In this document: in pieces, positions 15,606 through 24,016 of the stretch
Position numbering within the stretch: position 1 is the first letter of the stretch
How the letters are laid out: every line of letters begins with the position of its first letter
NCBI GenBank assembly: GCA_963815775.1
Contig: CAWFIB010000010.1
Span: 62,001 to 126,000 of the forward strand
Origin: CAVVDY01 sp963815775
Lineage (GTDB): Bacteria; Acidobacteriota; Terriglobia; Terriglobales; Acidobacteriaceae
Direction of reading: 5' to 3'
DNA: 64,000 bases
Position numbers and translations under genes: made by a program
Notes under the pieces: generated by a model
What the model was told of the DNA's origin: nothing
Databases searched by the model: none
Seen by the model: only the letters and a program-made list of their open reading frames with translations

Positions 15606-17153
15606 ATGTCTGTCGGTCCTTATACCGTATCAACCAATCACCCGCCTGGAGTTCTGCGGCTTCTAGTCGTAAGTCGCGAAGCTGCGGTCCTGGGACCACT
15701 CTGGTCCGCCGGAGAAGTGAATGGCTGGCAACTGGAAGGGGCCACTTGCGGATGGGGCGCGATGGAGAGGGTGCAATCGGGCATAACGCCTGATCTGCTG
15801 GTGCTTGACCTGCCGCGTTCCGATAAGGACGCCCTGCACTTCCTGCGCTGGCTTCGCCGCCTCCGTCCCGAGCTGCCTATCGTCGCCCTCTATGACCGGG
15901 AAGACCAGGCTACCTATCAGGAAGCGGTACGGCTTGGCGCGCGGGATTGTCTGGAGAAACCACTGGCCGATCAATCACTCGAGGACGCGGTCCGGCGGCA
16001 AATGACGAGGCAGCTTGGCGAAGTCACCGCGCTGGAAGGCGTGGGAATAGCCAGCGATGACGTCTCCGCGGTTGCCGGTGACCGTTTTTTTGTTGCCGGC
16101 AGTCCGCTGATGCGAAAGCTGAGGGCGCAAGTAGAACTGCTCGCCGAGACCGATTCTCCGGTACTGATGCTGGGGGAAAGCGGCAGCGGCAAAGAGACAA
16201 CGGCCCGCCTGCTGCACCAACTCTCGGTGCGATCCGGGTTTCGCTTTGCGAAGATCAACTGTGCAGCTCTGCCCAGCCACCTGCTGGAAACGGAACTCTT
16301 CGGATCCGAACGGAACGGTGGCGGACCCCATCAAGAGAAACGGGGCAAGCTGGAGTTCTGCGATAAGGGTACCCTGCTTCTCGACGAGATAACCGAGATG
16401 CCGATGGCCCTGCAGTTGAAGCTCATGCAGGTTCTCCAGAGCCAGAAATTTACCCGGCCTGGAAGTGGAACTTCGGTGTCGGTAGACGTACGCATTCTGG
16501 CGGCCAGCACCACCGGCCTGGAGTCGGCTGTATCGGATAACAAGCTGCGTGAGGACCTATGCTATCGGCTAAGTTCCTACACGGTTCGGGTACCTCCCCT
16601 GCGCGAACGCCGGGAAGAGATTGCTCTCCTGGTGCATTACTTCATGCGCCAACTGTCGCGGCAGTATGCGCTGACACCTCGGCCGCTTTCGCCGGCAGTA
16701 CTAGAGGCATGTCAAACCCACCCCTGGCCAGGCAATCTGCGAGAGCTGGAAAACTTCGTTAAGCGTCTGCTTCTCGCCTCCGACCAGGAAATGTCTTTCG
16801 CGACGGACGAGGATGGCGAAAGCTTTGACGAGTACAGCGCCGCCCGTCCTGCGGGTGGTGGTTCTGCACCGCAGATCTTTCCCAAGGACACGGAGGCTCC
16901 ACGCACGCATTCGCTGAAGGCGTTGGTTCAGACCGTGAAGCTGGAAGCTGAGAAAACGGCTATTGCCGCAGCCCTGGAGAGAACAGGCTGGAACCGCAAG
17001 GCTGCCTCCCGCCTGCTCAAGGTGAGTTATCGAACCTTGCTCTACAAGATTGACCAATATCAACTGCGAGCCCCTGATTCTGCCCTTATCGCAGGATCAC
17101 CCGGAGCCAAGCCGAATGGGCATGGATTCGGAGGCAATCACGGCGCCCAATGA
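15606..17153 (+). CDS. NtrC-type AAA+ response regulator lacking GAFTGA
   Basis: 515 residues: a receiver domain (phosphoacceptor D68 in LLVLDLPRSD), an AAA+ domain (Walker A GESGSGKE near residue 190, Walker B LLLDEITEM near 257, arginine-finger region LREDLCYRLSSYTVRVPPL) and a Fis-type helix-turn-helix at the end (WNRKAASRLLKVSYRTLLYKI). The loop that contacts sigma54 is altered: after ELFGSER the sequence is NGGGPHQEKRGKLE instead of GAFTGA followed by the usual spacer. It resembles the regulators of XrtA-type EPS loci. It may be a non-canonical activator or a repressor rather than a sigma54 activator. Confidence 0.88.
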   Translation: MSVGPYTVSTNHPPGVLRLLVVSREAAVLGPLWSAGEVNGWQLEGATCGWGAMERVQSGITPDLLVLDLPRSDKDALHFLRWLRRLRPELPIVALYDREDQATYQEAVRLGARDCLEKPLADQSLEDAVRRQMTRQLGEVTALEGVGIASDDVSAVAGDRFFVAGSPLMRKLRAQVELLAETDSPVLMLGESGSGKETTARLLHQLSVRSGFRFAKINCAALPSHLLETELFGSERNGGGPHQEKRGKLEFCDKGTLLLDEITEMPMALQLKLMQVLQSQKFTRPGSGTSVSVDVRILAASTTGLESAVSDNKLREDLCYRLSSYTVRVPPLRERREEIALLVHYFMRQLSRQYALTPRPLSPAVLEACQTHPWPGNLRELENFVKRLLLASDQEMSFATDEDGESFDEYSAARPAGGGSAPQIFPKDTEAPRTHSLKALVQTVKLEAEKTAIAAALERTGWNRKAASRLLKVSYRTLLYKIDQYQLRAPDSALIAGSPGAKPNGHGFGGNHGAQ

Positions 17154-17192
17154 AGCATGCGTGTCCGGGCGCCTTCCGCTGAGAGTCAGAGT

Positions 17193-17864
17193 ATGAAACG
17201 TTTACTGAGTACCGTATCGCTGGAGAGTTTAGGCTTGGCGCTGATGTGCCTTCTTCCCTGGGGACAGGTGTGGGCTCAGGCGCAGGTCGCGAGTCAGTCT
17301 GCCACCCCGCCCCTGGTTTCCGCCGATGTGGCTTCCGTCAGCAAGCCGGTCGCTGCCTCTGCCACCCAGCCGCATGACGACGGATTCGTCATTGGCAATG
17401 GCGACGTACTGGCAATTAGTGTCTGGAAGCAACCGGAGCTCTCACGCTCGATCCCGGTACGTTCGGACGGCAGAATCTCCTTGCCGTTAATCGGCGAGGT
17501 GCAGGCGACAGGCCAGACCCCGCTGAAGCTGGAAGAGGAGCTGGCCCGCAAGCTCCAGCCCTATTTGAACGAGCCCGAAGTTACCGTCATCGTTGAGCAG
17601 ATCAACAGCCAGAAGTTCAATATTCTAGGCAGAGTCGCCAAACCGGGCTCTTATTCGCTGGTGAATCCTACCACCGTTCTGGATGCGATTGCTTTGGCCG
17701 GCGGCTGCCGCGACTTTGCCAAGCAAAAGTCCATCTACGTCCTGCGCCATCTGCCCAATGGCACGGAACGCCGCATGCCATTCAACTACCAGGACGTCAT
17801 CAAAGGCAAGAATACCGCCCAAAACATAGAGCTTCAGCCCCATGACACAGTGGTCGTACCCTAA
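17193..17864 (+). CDS. Polysaccharide export outer-membrane protein (Wza-like)
   Basis: 223 residues from the ATG at 17193, which gives a clear signal peptide (MKRLLSTVSLESLGLALMCL...QVWAQA). An earlier ATG at 17157 is in frame but adds a non-signal extension. The mature protein has the Poly_export domain (GDVLAISVWKQPELS, VRSDGRISLPLIGEV) followed by a SLBB-like domain (FNILGRVAKPGSYSLVNPTTVLDAIALAGG). There is no lipobox cysteine, so it may be a periplasmic or non-lipidated form. It overlaps the next gene by 23 nt. Confidence 0.9.
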   Translation: MKRLLSTVSLESLGLALMCLLPWGQVWAQAQVASQSATPPLVSADVASVSKPVAASATQPHDDGFVIGNGDVLAISVWKQPELSRSIPVRSDGRISLPLIGEVQATGQTPLKLEEELARKLQPYLNEPEVTVIVEQINSQKFNILGRVAKPGSYSLVNPTTVLDAIALAGGCRDFAKQKSIYVLRHLPNGTERRMPFNYQDVIKGKNTAQNIELQPHDTVVVP

Positions 17865-19203
17865 CCCGGAATTGCTTGCACGAGTCTGCCTGGGCATTCT
17901 CCTGCTGACGGGTTCATTAGCATGGTGCCAGGTGGACACCGGCAGCTCCGATGCCGTCAACAATTCCGTTGACGACAGCCAAGCACGTGTGCCTCCCCCT
18001 GTGAATGGCCAACCTTATGCAACCACCTTCTCTGGGGAGACAGAGTCGAATTACATCACCTATGGATTGACGGTTGGCAGTGGCTACTCGAGCAATGTTA
18101 GCGGCGGCAATCCTGCGGTCGGAAGCATGAATTACTCGATCTGGCCCAGCTTCGGGGTAAATCGAGTCACCTACCGATCGCAACTTATCCTCAATTACAA
18201 TCCGGGATTCACCTTCTATCAACGCGTCAGCTCTTTGAATCAGGGAAGCCAAAACCTTGCATTGACTCTGCAATATCGCCTGACCCCGATGCTCACCGTG
18301 ATATTACAAGAGGGGTTCGGTAAGACCTCTAACATCTTTAATCAGCCTAATCCGCTAAACGCCACCTCGATTTCCGGGTCGGCGCCTGTGCCCACCCCCG
18401 CGATCGTCACGCCGGTAATGAACCAGATCAGCAACAACACGAGCGTGCAACTCAACTACCAAGTCAGCGCCAATGGAACGGTCGGCGGCAACGGAGTCTA
18501 CAGCACGCTGCGGTACCCGGGCTCTTCGGGGACTTCAGGACTTTTCAACTCGCAATTTGCCAGTGGCTCCTTTTTCTATTCGAACCGAATCAGTGAGCGG
18601 TACTCCATTGGCGGAAGCTATCAATATCAAAATATTCTCTCGTATCAGGCTGCCACACTCGGCACGCGAACCCAGACACAATCGGTCTTTGCGTTTCTGA
18701 CTATTTACCTAAAGCCCACCTTCTCCGTGTCGTTGTCGGCAGGTCCGCAGCACTATAGCTCGACGCAGGCGCCGCTGCCCACCTCAGCGGCATGGCAACC
18801 GATGACCATGGCGAGCGTAAGCTGGCAGGGAGAGCGGACCGCGGTAGCGGTCAGTTATGCCCGGACCGTCAGCGGGGGAAACGGGCTGAATGGAACGTTT
18901 CACTCCAATAGCGCAAGCGGGTCGATGCGATGGCAGGCAAGCCGCAACTGGACGGCCGGAGTTTCAGCAGCCTACAACAACAACCAAAGCTTGACTCCTC
19001 TATTGCTGTCGAGTCCGAGCGGACACACCATCTCCGGTACCGTGTCGCTGCAGCGTACGCTCACCGATCACATGAATCTTCAGCTGGGCTATAGCTTTGC
19101 GCACCAGACCTACTCCAATATCGCAGCCCTATCGAATATCCCGGACACCAACTGGGTCTTTGTAAATCTCAGTTTTCACCGCGACAGGCCTCTTCACCGG
19201 TAG
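17842..19203 (+). CDS. Outer-membrane beta-barrel protein of EPS locus
   Basis: 453 residues with a signal peptide (ARVCLGILLLTGSLAWCQ). The rest is alternating polar/aromatic strands typical of an outer-membrane barrel, such as TYRSQLILNYNPGFTFYQRV and YSIGGSYQYQ. It ends in WVFVNLSFHRDRPLHR, slightly longer than the classic aromatic C-terminus. Barrel proteins at this position in XrtA/PEP-CTERM EPS loci are thought to help export. It starts inside the Wza-like gene and ends 2 bp before the Wzz-like gene, so the three are coupled. Confidence 0.75.
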   Translation: MTQWSYPNPELLARVCLGILLLTGSLAWCQVDTGSSDAVNNSVDDSQARVPPPVNGQPYATTFSGETESNYITYGLTVGSGYSSNVSGGNPAVGSMNYSIWPSFGVNRVTYRSQLILNYNPGFTFYQRVSSLNQGSQNLALTLQYRLTPMLTVILQEGFGKTSNIFNQPNPLNATSISGSAPVPTPAIVTPVMNQISNNTSVQLNYQVSANGTVGGNGVYSTLRYPGSSGTSGLFNSQFASGSFFYSNRISERYSIGGSYQYQNILSYQAATLGTRTQTQSVFAFLTIYLKPTFSVSLSAGPQHYSSTQAPLPTSAAWQPMTMASVSWQGERTAVAVSYARTVSGGNGLNGTFHSNSASGSMRWQASRNWTAGVSAAYNNNQSLTPLLLSSPSGHTISGTVSLQRTLTDHMNLQLGYSFAHQTYSNIAALSNIPDTNWVFVNLSFHRDRPLHR

Positions 19204-19205
19204 CT

Positions 19206-20816
19206 ATGCCACAAGCACTCGACAATCGAAATGCAGACGGGATGGGTCTCCAGCACTATGTGGGGGTCATCAAACGCCGTCGCCTTCTGTTCCTGATTCC
19301 ATTCTTTCTAGGATGGCTCGCGGTCTGGACCGCAAGCTGGATTTTGCCTCCAAAGTTCAAGTCGGGCACGCTGATTCTGGTGGAGCAGCCCACCATGCCG
19401 AAGGACTATGTGTTGCCAAACGTCGCCGAGAACCTGCAGGAGCGGCTGCAAAGCATCACGCAGCAAATCCTGAGCCGCTCTCGCCTGCTTCACATCGTCG
19501 ATGAGCTCAATCTTTATCCCAACGAACGCACCCGGTTGTCGCCCGATGAAATTGTCGCTCGCATGCGCAAGAACATTGATATCGAACTGGTGCGTGGAGC
19601 GGACAATCGCATCAGTGCATTCAATATCTATTACACAGCCGGCGATCCACGCGTCGCTCAACAGGTGACGAGCAAGCTGACCAGCTTCTTTATCAATGAG
19701 AACCTGGAGATCCGGCAGGAGGAGTCTGAAGGCAACACCAGGTTCCTGGAAAACCAACTGGAGTCCGCACGCCAGGGTCTGGAGGCGCAGGAAGAGCAGA
19801 TTCGACAGTTTAAGGCACAGTATGTGGGGCAGCTACCCAGCCAACTGAATAGCAATCTGCAGATCCTGGGGGGATTGCAGTCACAAATGCAGGCGGAATC
19901 GGAAGCCCTCAACACCACCAAGCAGCAACGTGTCTATCTGGAAACTCTTTTGGGGCAATATAAGGCCTTGACCGGCGGATCGAGAGACAAAGACGCCCCA
20001 CTCAGCGGACTTGCCGAGGTCGATGACCGGCTGGACAAACTGCAAACCCATTTGTTCGAGCTCAGCTCCACTTACGGAGACCAATATCCGGAGGTCCGCA
20101 AGGTGAAGGACCAGATCGCAAAAACCGAGGCGGAGCGGGGCCGTCTCCTGGCGAACCCGAAGGCAAGCGGCAACAAAGAGTCGTCCGACGCCGGTACTCC
20201 CACAGCGGGCTATGCGGAACGCGGACCGAAGGACCCGTCGACGGTGGCGCAATTGCAAAGCCAGCTAAAAGCCAATCAGATAGAAATCAAGGACCGGGAA
20301 AAAGGAATTGCTGCTCTCAGCGCCAAGATTGGGGAATATCAGGGCCGGCTGAACCAGGAGCCGATACGAGAGCAACAATTGGCCGACCTCACTCGTGGCT
20401 ATGACCAATCGAAAGCGTCCTATGACAATCTGCTGAAGAAGAAGAACGACTCCGCGATGGCAACCAGCATGGAGCGGCTGCAACAGGGAGAGAGATTTCG
20501 AATCATTGATCCTCCGAGCCTGCCCTTGAAACCAACGTTCCCTAACCGCTTGAAGTTTTGCGGCATTGGACTGCTGGTGGGTTTAGCGCTCGGCGCCGGC
20601 ACCATAGTAGCGGCGGAAATGATGGATGATCGGATTTATGGCGAGCTGGAGTTGCGCAGGTTACTGCCGGTACCCGTGCTCTCCGAGCTACCAGTTATTT
20701 GCGATCCGGCAGACCAGGCACGCGAGAAGCGACAAGAGTGGGTCAGTTGGGCAGCCACCGCTGCCGTTGTCGCCACCATTCTTGCCGGCACCGCAGCCAG
20801 CTACTTCAAGGGCTGA
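19206..20816 (+). CDS. Wzz-like chain-length determinant (XrtA-associated type)
   Basis: 536 residues. Membrane segments lie near residues 29-46 (LLFLIPFFLGWLAVWTAS) and 455-473 (FCGIGLLVGLALGAGTIVAA), with a third hydrophobic stretch at the end (AATAAVVATILAGTAASYF). Long coiled-coil stretches run from 160 to 430 (NLQERLQSITQQIL, QGLEAQEEQIRQFKAQY). The proline-rich region before the second segment is PPSLPLKPTFPNR. Such proteins control polymer length with a partner tyrosine kinase, here the separate protein at 21799-22698. No kinase domain is fused. Confidence 0.9.
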   Translation: MPQALDNRNADGMGLQHYVGVIKRRRLLFLIPFFLGWLAVWTASWILPPKFKSGTLILVEQPTMPKDYVLPNVAENLQERLQSITQQILSRSRLLHIVDELNLYPNERTRLSPDEIVARMRKNIDIELVRGADNRISAFNIYYTAGDPRVAQQVTSKLTSFFINENLEIRQEESEGNTRFLENQLESARQGLEAQEEQIRQFKAQYVGQLPSQLNSNLQILGGLQSQMQAESEALNTTKQQRVYLETLLGQYKALTGGSRDKDAPLSGLAEVDDRLDKLQTHLFELSSTYGDQYPEVRKVKDQIAKTEAERGRLLANPKASGNKESSDAGTPTAGYAERGPKDPSTVAQLQSQLKANQIEIKDREKGIAALSAKIGEYQGRLNQEPIREQQLADLTRGYDQSKASYDNLLKKKNDSAMATSMERLQQGERFRIIDPPSLPLKPTFPNRLKFCGIGLLVGLALGAGTIVAAEMMDDRIYGELELRRLLPVPVLSELPVICDPADQAREKRQEWVSWAATAAVVATILAGTAASYFKG

Positions 20817-20828
20817 CATTTTACTCGG

Positions 20829-21779
20829 ATGTACAAGGCTTTCTACAATCTGAACCGGAATCCCTTCGACATCAGTCCTGATCCCGACTTCCTTTTTTCG
20901 ACCCCCAGGCACAATGAGGCCATGGCCGCGCTGTACCATGCGGTCCGGGGACATAAAGGTTTCGTGGTGCTCACGGGGGAAGTGGGAACCGGTAAGACCC
21001 TGCTATTACGTTGTGTGCTTGAACTATTCCGGGAAAGCAAAGACATAACCTATGCCTATGTCTTCAATGGGCTACTATCGCCGTGTGAGTTCCTGGAGTA
21101 TATCGCCAACGATTTTGGGCTATCGGTGTCTGGCAAAAATAAGAGCCAGATTCTTTGCGATCTCAGCAAGTACCTGGTAGCGCGTGGATCGCAGGATCTT
21201 ACTACGGTACTGGTGGTTGATGAAGCACATCATCTTTCCTGGGAGATACTGGAAGAGATTCGGTTGCTGACGAATTTAGAAACTCCCCGCGGTAAGCTGC
21301 TGCAGATTTTGTTGGTCGGCCAGCCAGAGCTGGATGACAAGCTTGATTCCCCGACGCTGCGACAGCTGAAGCAGAGAATCGCCCATCGGGCGTACCTGGC
21401 AGCACTGGACCTTACCGACACGCAGGGCTATGTTGCCTGGCGCTTGCAAATCGCAGGAGCCAGGGACGGGCGCTCCTTGTTTCCTCCGGAGACCATAGCG
21501 ACGTTGTTTCGCCACTCAAAGGGCATCCCTCGGCTCATCAACACCCTATGCGATAACGCCCTGATCACTGCCTATGCCAGAAGGCTGCCAAGCGTGCCGC
21601 CGGAGATCATTGACAGCACGGCTGCTGATCTTCGGCTGGACGTGGTGCGTTTTCCTCCGACCGGGATGACGGTGGATTTCGATGAGACCTTCGCTCGCCG
21701 GGCCTCAAAAAGCCTGCTGGAGCTGTTTTCTTACCTGCGAAGGGCACCCGCCAGCGACGTGGAGCACGAACGGTCTTGA
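20829..21779 (+). CDS. ExeA-like AAA ATPase (XrtA/PEP-CTERM-associated type)
   Basis: 316 residues. The N-terminus MYKAFYNLNRNPFDISPDPDF is typical of ExeA/GspA-like ATPases. Walker A is LTGEVGTGKTLLLRC, Walker B is TTVLVVDEAHHLSWEIL, and the sensor region is KGIPRLINTLCDNALITAYA. In type II secretion ExeA helps secretin assembly; homologues in EPS loci are conserved but their role is not firmly known. It lies 12 bp after the Wzz-like gene and 19 bp before the kinase gene. Confidence 0.9.
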   Translation: MYKAFYNLNRNPFDISPDPDFLFSTPRHNEAMAALYHAVRGHKGFVVLTGEVGTGKTLLLRCVLELFRESKDITYAYVFNGLLSPCEFLEYIANDFGLSVSGKNKSQILCDLSKYLVARGSQDLTTVLVVDEAHHLSWEILEEIRLLTNLETPRGKLLQILLVGQPELDDKLDSPTLRQLKQRIAHRAYLAALDLTDTQGYVAWRLQIAGARDGRSLFPPETIATLFRHSKGIPRLINTLCDNALITAYARRLPSVPPEIIDSTAADLRLDVVRFPPTGMTVDFDETFARRASKSLLELFSYLRRAPASDVEHERS

Positions 21780-21798
21780 AAGGTGCTGAAGGGCTACT

Positions 21799-22698
21799 AT
21801 GAGCCAGATATTCGACGCATTACACCAATCCCAGGGTGAACGATCGAGCCACAGCTCGCGCCAGTTCGCGAATGCGAAGGAACTGCTGCAGACGGTGGAG
21901 CAGAATGTGGAACGTCACGGCAACGGGGAGAATGAGGCCGGCCAACTGGTCCCCCGCGAGCATCTGCAGCAGTTCCCTGCTACCCAGATATCTCTGCCAG
22001 CCAACAGCAAGCTCGTGTGTTTTTCGCAGAGCGACAGTCTGGCGGCAGAAAAGTTCCGCTTCCTGGCTACCCGCCTTCGGCATCTGCAACAGAAGCGAGC
22101 TTTGAAACGCATTGTCATTACCAGCTCGGTTCCCGCTGAAGGAAAGACCATGGTAGCCGCCAACCTGGCTTGTGCTCTAGCCAGCGGAAAGCAGCATGTT
22201 CTGCTGGTCGAGGGGGACCTTCGTCGGCCAACGCTGGCCAGGCAATTTGGACTGGAAGAAGCTCCCGGGTTGAGTCAATTGCTGCAGGGCGAAGGCGATG
22301 ATTTTAACAATATCCTGCATCTGGAAAGTCAAGGTTTCTGTATTTTGCCAGCCGGCAACCTTCCTACGAACCCGCCGGAGCTGATGGAAGCGGGCCGCCT
22401 GGGAGCGTACATGAATAGCGCGACAGCAGGCTTTGACTGGGTGGTCATTGATGCTCCGCCCATGCTGCCGCTCGCCGATACCACGATATGGATGCGTCTG
22501 GCAGACGCTATCCTGCTAGTAACGCGGCCCGGGGTCACCACCAAGAGCCAGCTCCAGCGAACTCTGGAAGCGATCGAACAGTCAAAGCTTTTGGGCGCTG
22601 TCCTCAACGCTTCCGCCGAGGCTACCGCCAGCAACTACTACTATCACTACGCCAAGAACCTGGCCACCATCCCAATTGAATCATCCGCGGCCAAGTAG
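21799..22698 (+). CDS. Bacterial tyrosine kinase, CpsD/CapB type
   Basis: 299 residues. Walker A is ITSSVPAEGKTMVAANLA. The A' motif is LLVEGDLRRP, where most relatives have LVDADLRRP, so the first aspartate is glutamate. Walker B is FDWVVIDAPP. The C-terminus has the autophosphorylated tyrosine cluster NYYYHYAKN. It should phosphorylate itself and interact with the Wzz-like protein at 19206-20816 to regulate polymerisation and export. The N-terminal 75 residues are a polar, probably flexible segment. Confidence 0.9.
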   Translation: MSQIFDALHQSQGERSSHSSRQFANAKELLQTVEQNVERHGNGENEAGQLVPREHLQQFPATQISLPANSKLVCFSQSDSLAAEKFRFLATRLRHLQQKRALKRIVITSSVPAEGKTMVAANLACALASGKQHVLLVEGDLRRPTLARQFGLEEAPGLSQLLQGEGDDFNNILHLESQGFCILPAGNLPTNPPELMEAGRLGAYMNSATAGFDWVVIDAPPMLPLADTTIWMRLADAILLVTRPGVTTKSQLQRTLEAIEQSKLLGAVLNASAEATASNYYYHYAKNLATIPIESSAAK

Positions 22699-22797
22699 AA
22701 GACAATCTGCCCCATCTGCCTGGTCCGGCTGCCCATGCGAACCGCCCTCTGATTCCAGCCCTTCCACGCAACCAAGCCAGAGAATACCTAAGGCCCT

Positions 22798-23958
22798 GTG
22801 ACTGAACAACACGGCAATAACGGATCTCGCCGGGATTCCGCAGCACTGCGTCCCGAGGTAACGACAGATCGCGACGCCCTGCAAGAGGAAGCTTTTAAGC
22901 GAATGATCTCCCTCGAGCGCAAGCGGACCGAGCGCTCGGCGAAACCTTTCCTGCTCATGCTGCTCGCCGCCGGAGAGCACCGCAGCGAGGACCGGAATCG
23001 GCAGCTGCTAGCAAACGTCATCTCGGCGTTGCTGGAAGCAACCCGAGAAACCGACGTGATTGGATGGCACAGGACCAACGCATGCGTCGGCGTGTTGTTT
23101 ACCGATCTTCCAAGCTTCGATCAAAAATCGATTCTGAGCCTAATGCTGGGCAGAATCGGAGCCATTTTGCGCGACAATCTCAGCTCCGAGCAATTCAGTC
23201 AGATCAGCATTTCGTTCCATTTCTATCCCGACCAATGGGACGACGACGTCTCCGATCGGCCAAGTAATCCCACCCTCTACCCTGACCTGCCAAGGGGCGA
23301 TAACCTTAGCAAGTTATTCGCCTTTACCAAGCGGGTGATGGACGTAGGCGGCAGCCTGATGCTGCTGATCCTCTGTTCACCAATCCTGTTGATGATAGCG
23401 GCGGCGGTGAAGGCCTCATCGAAGGGCCCGATCATGTACCGTCAGCAGCGCATTGGACAGTATGGCAAACCATTCACATTTCTGAAGTTCCGGTCGATGT
23501 ATGTTGATAACGATCCTGCTGTCCATCGCGAATATGTGATGCAACTTATCGCCGGACAAGCGAAAAAACATGCCGCCAACAACCATGGCGACGGGACTGG
23601 CTTCTACAAGCTGACCAATGACAAGCGGGTTACGCCCATCGGCACATTCCTGCGCCGTACCAGTCTCGACGAACTACCTCAGCTCTTTAATGTGTTCGCG
23701 GGAGATATGTCGCTGGTAGGGCCGCGCCCGGCAATTCCCTATGAACTGGCAGCTTATCAGACCTGGCACCGCCGGAGAGTGTTGGAAGTGAAGCCCGGAA
23801 TAACTGGTCTGTGGCAAGTTGAAGGGCGCGGTCGAGTCCAGTTTGACGAAATGGTCCGCCTGGACCTGCGCTATGCCAGAGAGTGGTCCCCCTGGCTCGA
23901 CTTGAAGATCCTTCTTCGTACACCACGTGCGGTCATCATCGGCGCGGGTGCGTACTAA
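22798..23958 (+). CDS. Priming sugar transferase with N-terminal accessory domain
   Basis: 386 residues, GTG start. The C-terminal half is a bacterial sugar transferase (WcaJ/PglC fold). It has the membrane-associated helix VMDVGGSLMLLILCSPILLM, the GPIMYRQQRIGQYGKPFTFLKFRSM block and the catalytic region TSLDELPQLFNVFAGDMSLVGPRP. It would transfer a hexose-1-phosphate to undecaprenyl phosphate, the first step of repeat-unit assembly. The N-terminal 150 residues lack the usual four membrane helices. They look instead like a soluble domain with a pattern reminiscent of degenerate cyclase folds (RETDVIGWHRTNACVGVLFTD), a structural guess only. Confidence 0.88.
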   Translation: MTEQHGNNGSRRDSAALRPEVTTDRDALQEEAFKRMISLERKRTERSAKPFLLMLLAAGEHRSEDRNRQLLANVISALLEATRETDVIGWHRTNACVGVLFTDLPSFDQKSILSLMLGRIGAILRDNLSSEQFSQISISFHFYPDQWDDDVSDRPSNPTLYPDLPRGDNLSKLFAFTKRVMDVGGSLMLLILCSPILLMIAAAVKASSKGPIMYRQQRIGQYGKPFTFLKFRSMYVDNDPAVHREYVMQLIAGQAKKHAANNHGDGTGFYKLTNDKRVTPIGTFLRRTSLDELPQLFNVFAGDMSLVGPRPAIPYELAAYQTWHRRRVLEVKPGITGLWQVEGRGRVQFDEMVRLDLRYAREWSPWLDLKILLRTPRAVIIGAGAY

Positions 23959-24016
23959 ATTCGTCAACCATCAGGCCGCCCATGTCAGGGACGAGATCAG
24001 AGGAGATGAAATCACC

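Noticed and set aside
17842..19203. Autotransporter or TonB receptor as identity of the barrel protein
   Set aside because: There is no plug, TonB box or passenger domain; position and strand pattern fit an EPS-locus barrel.
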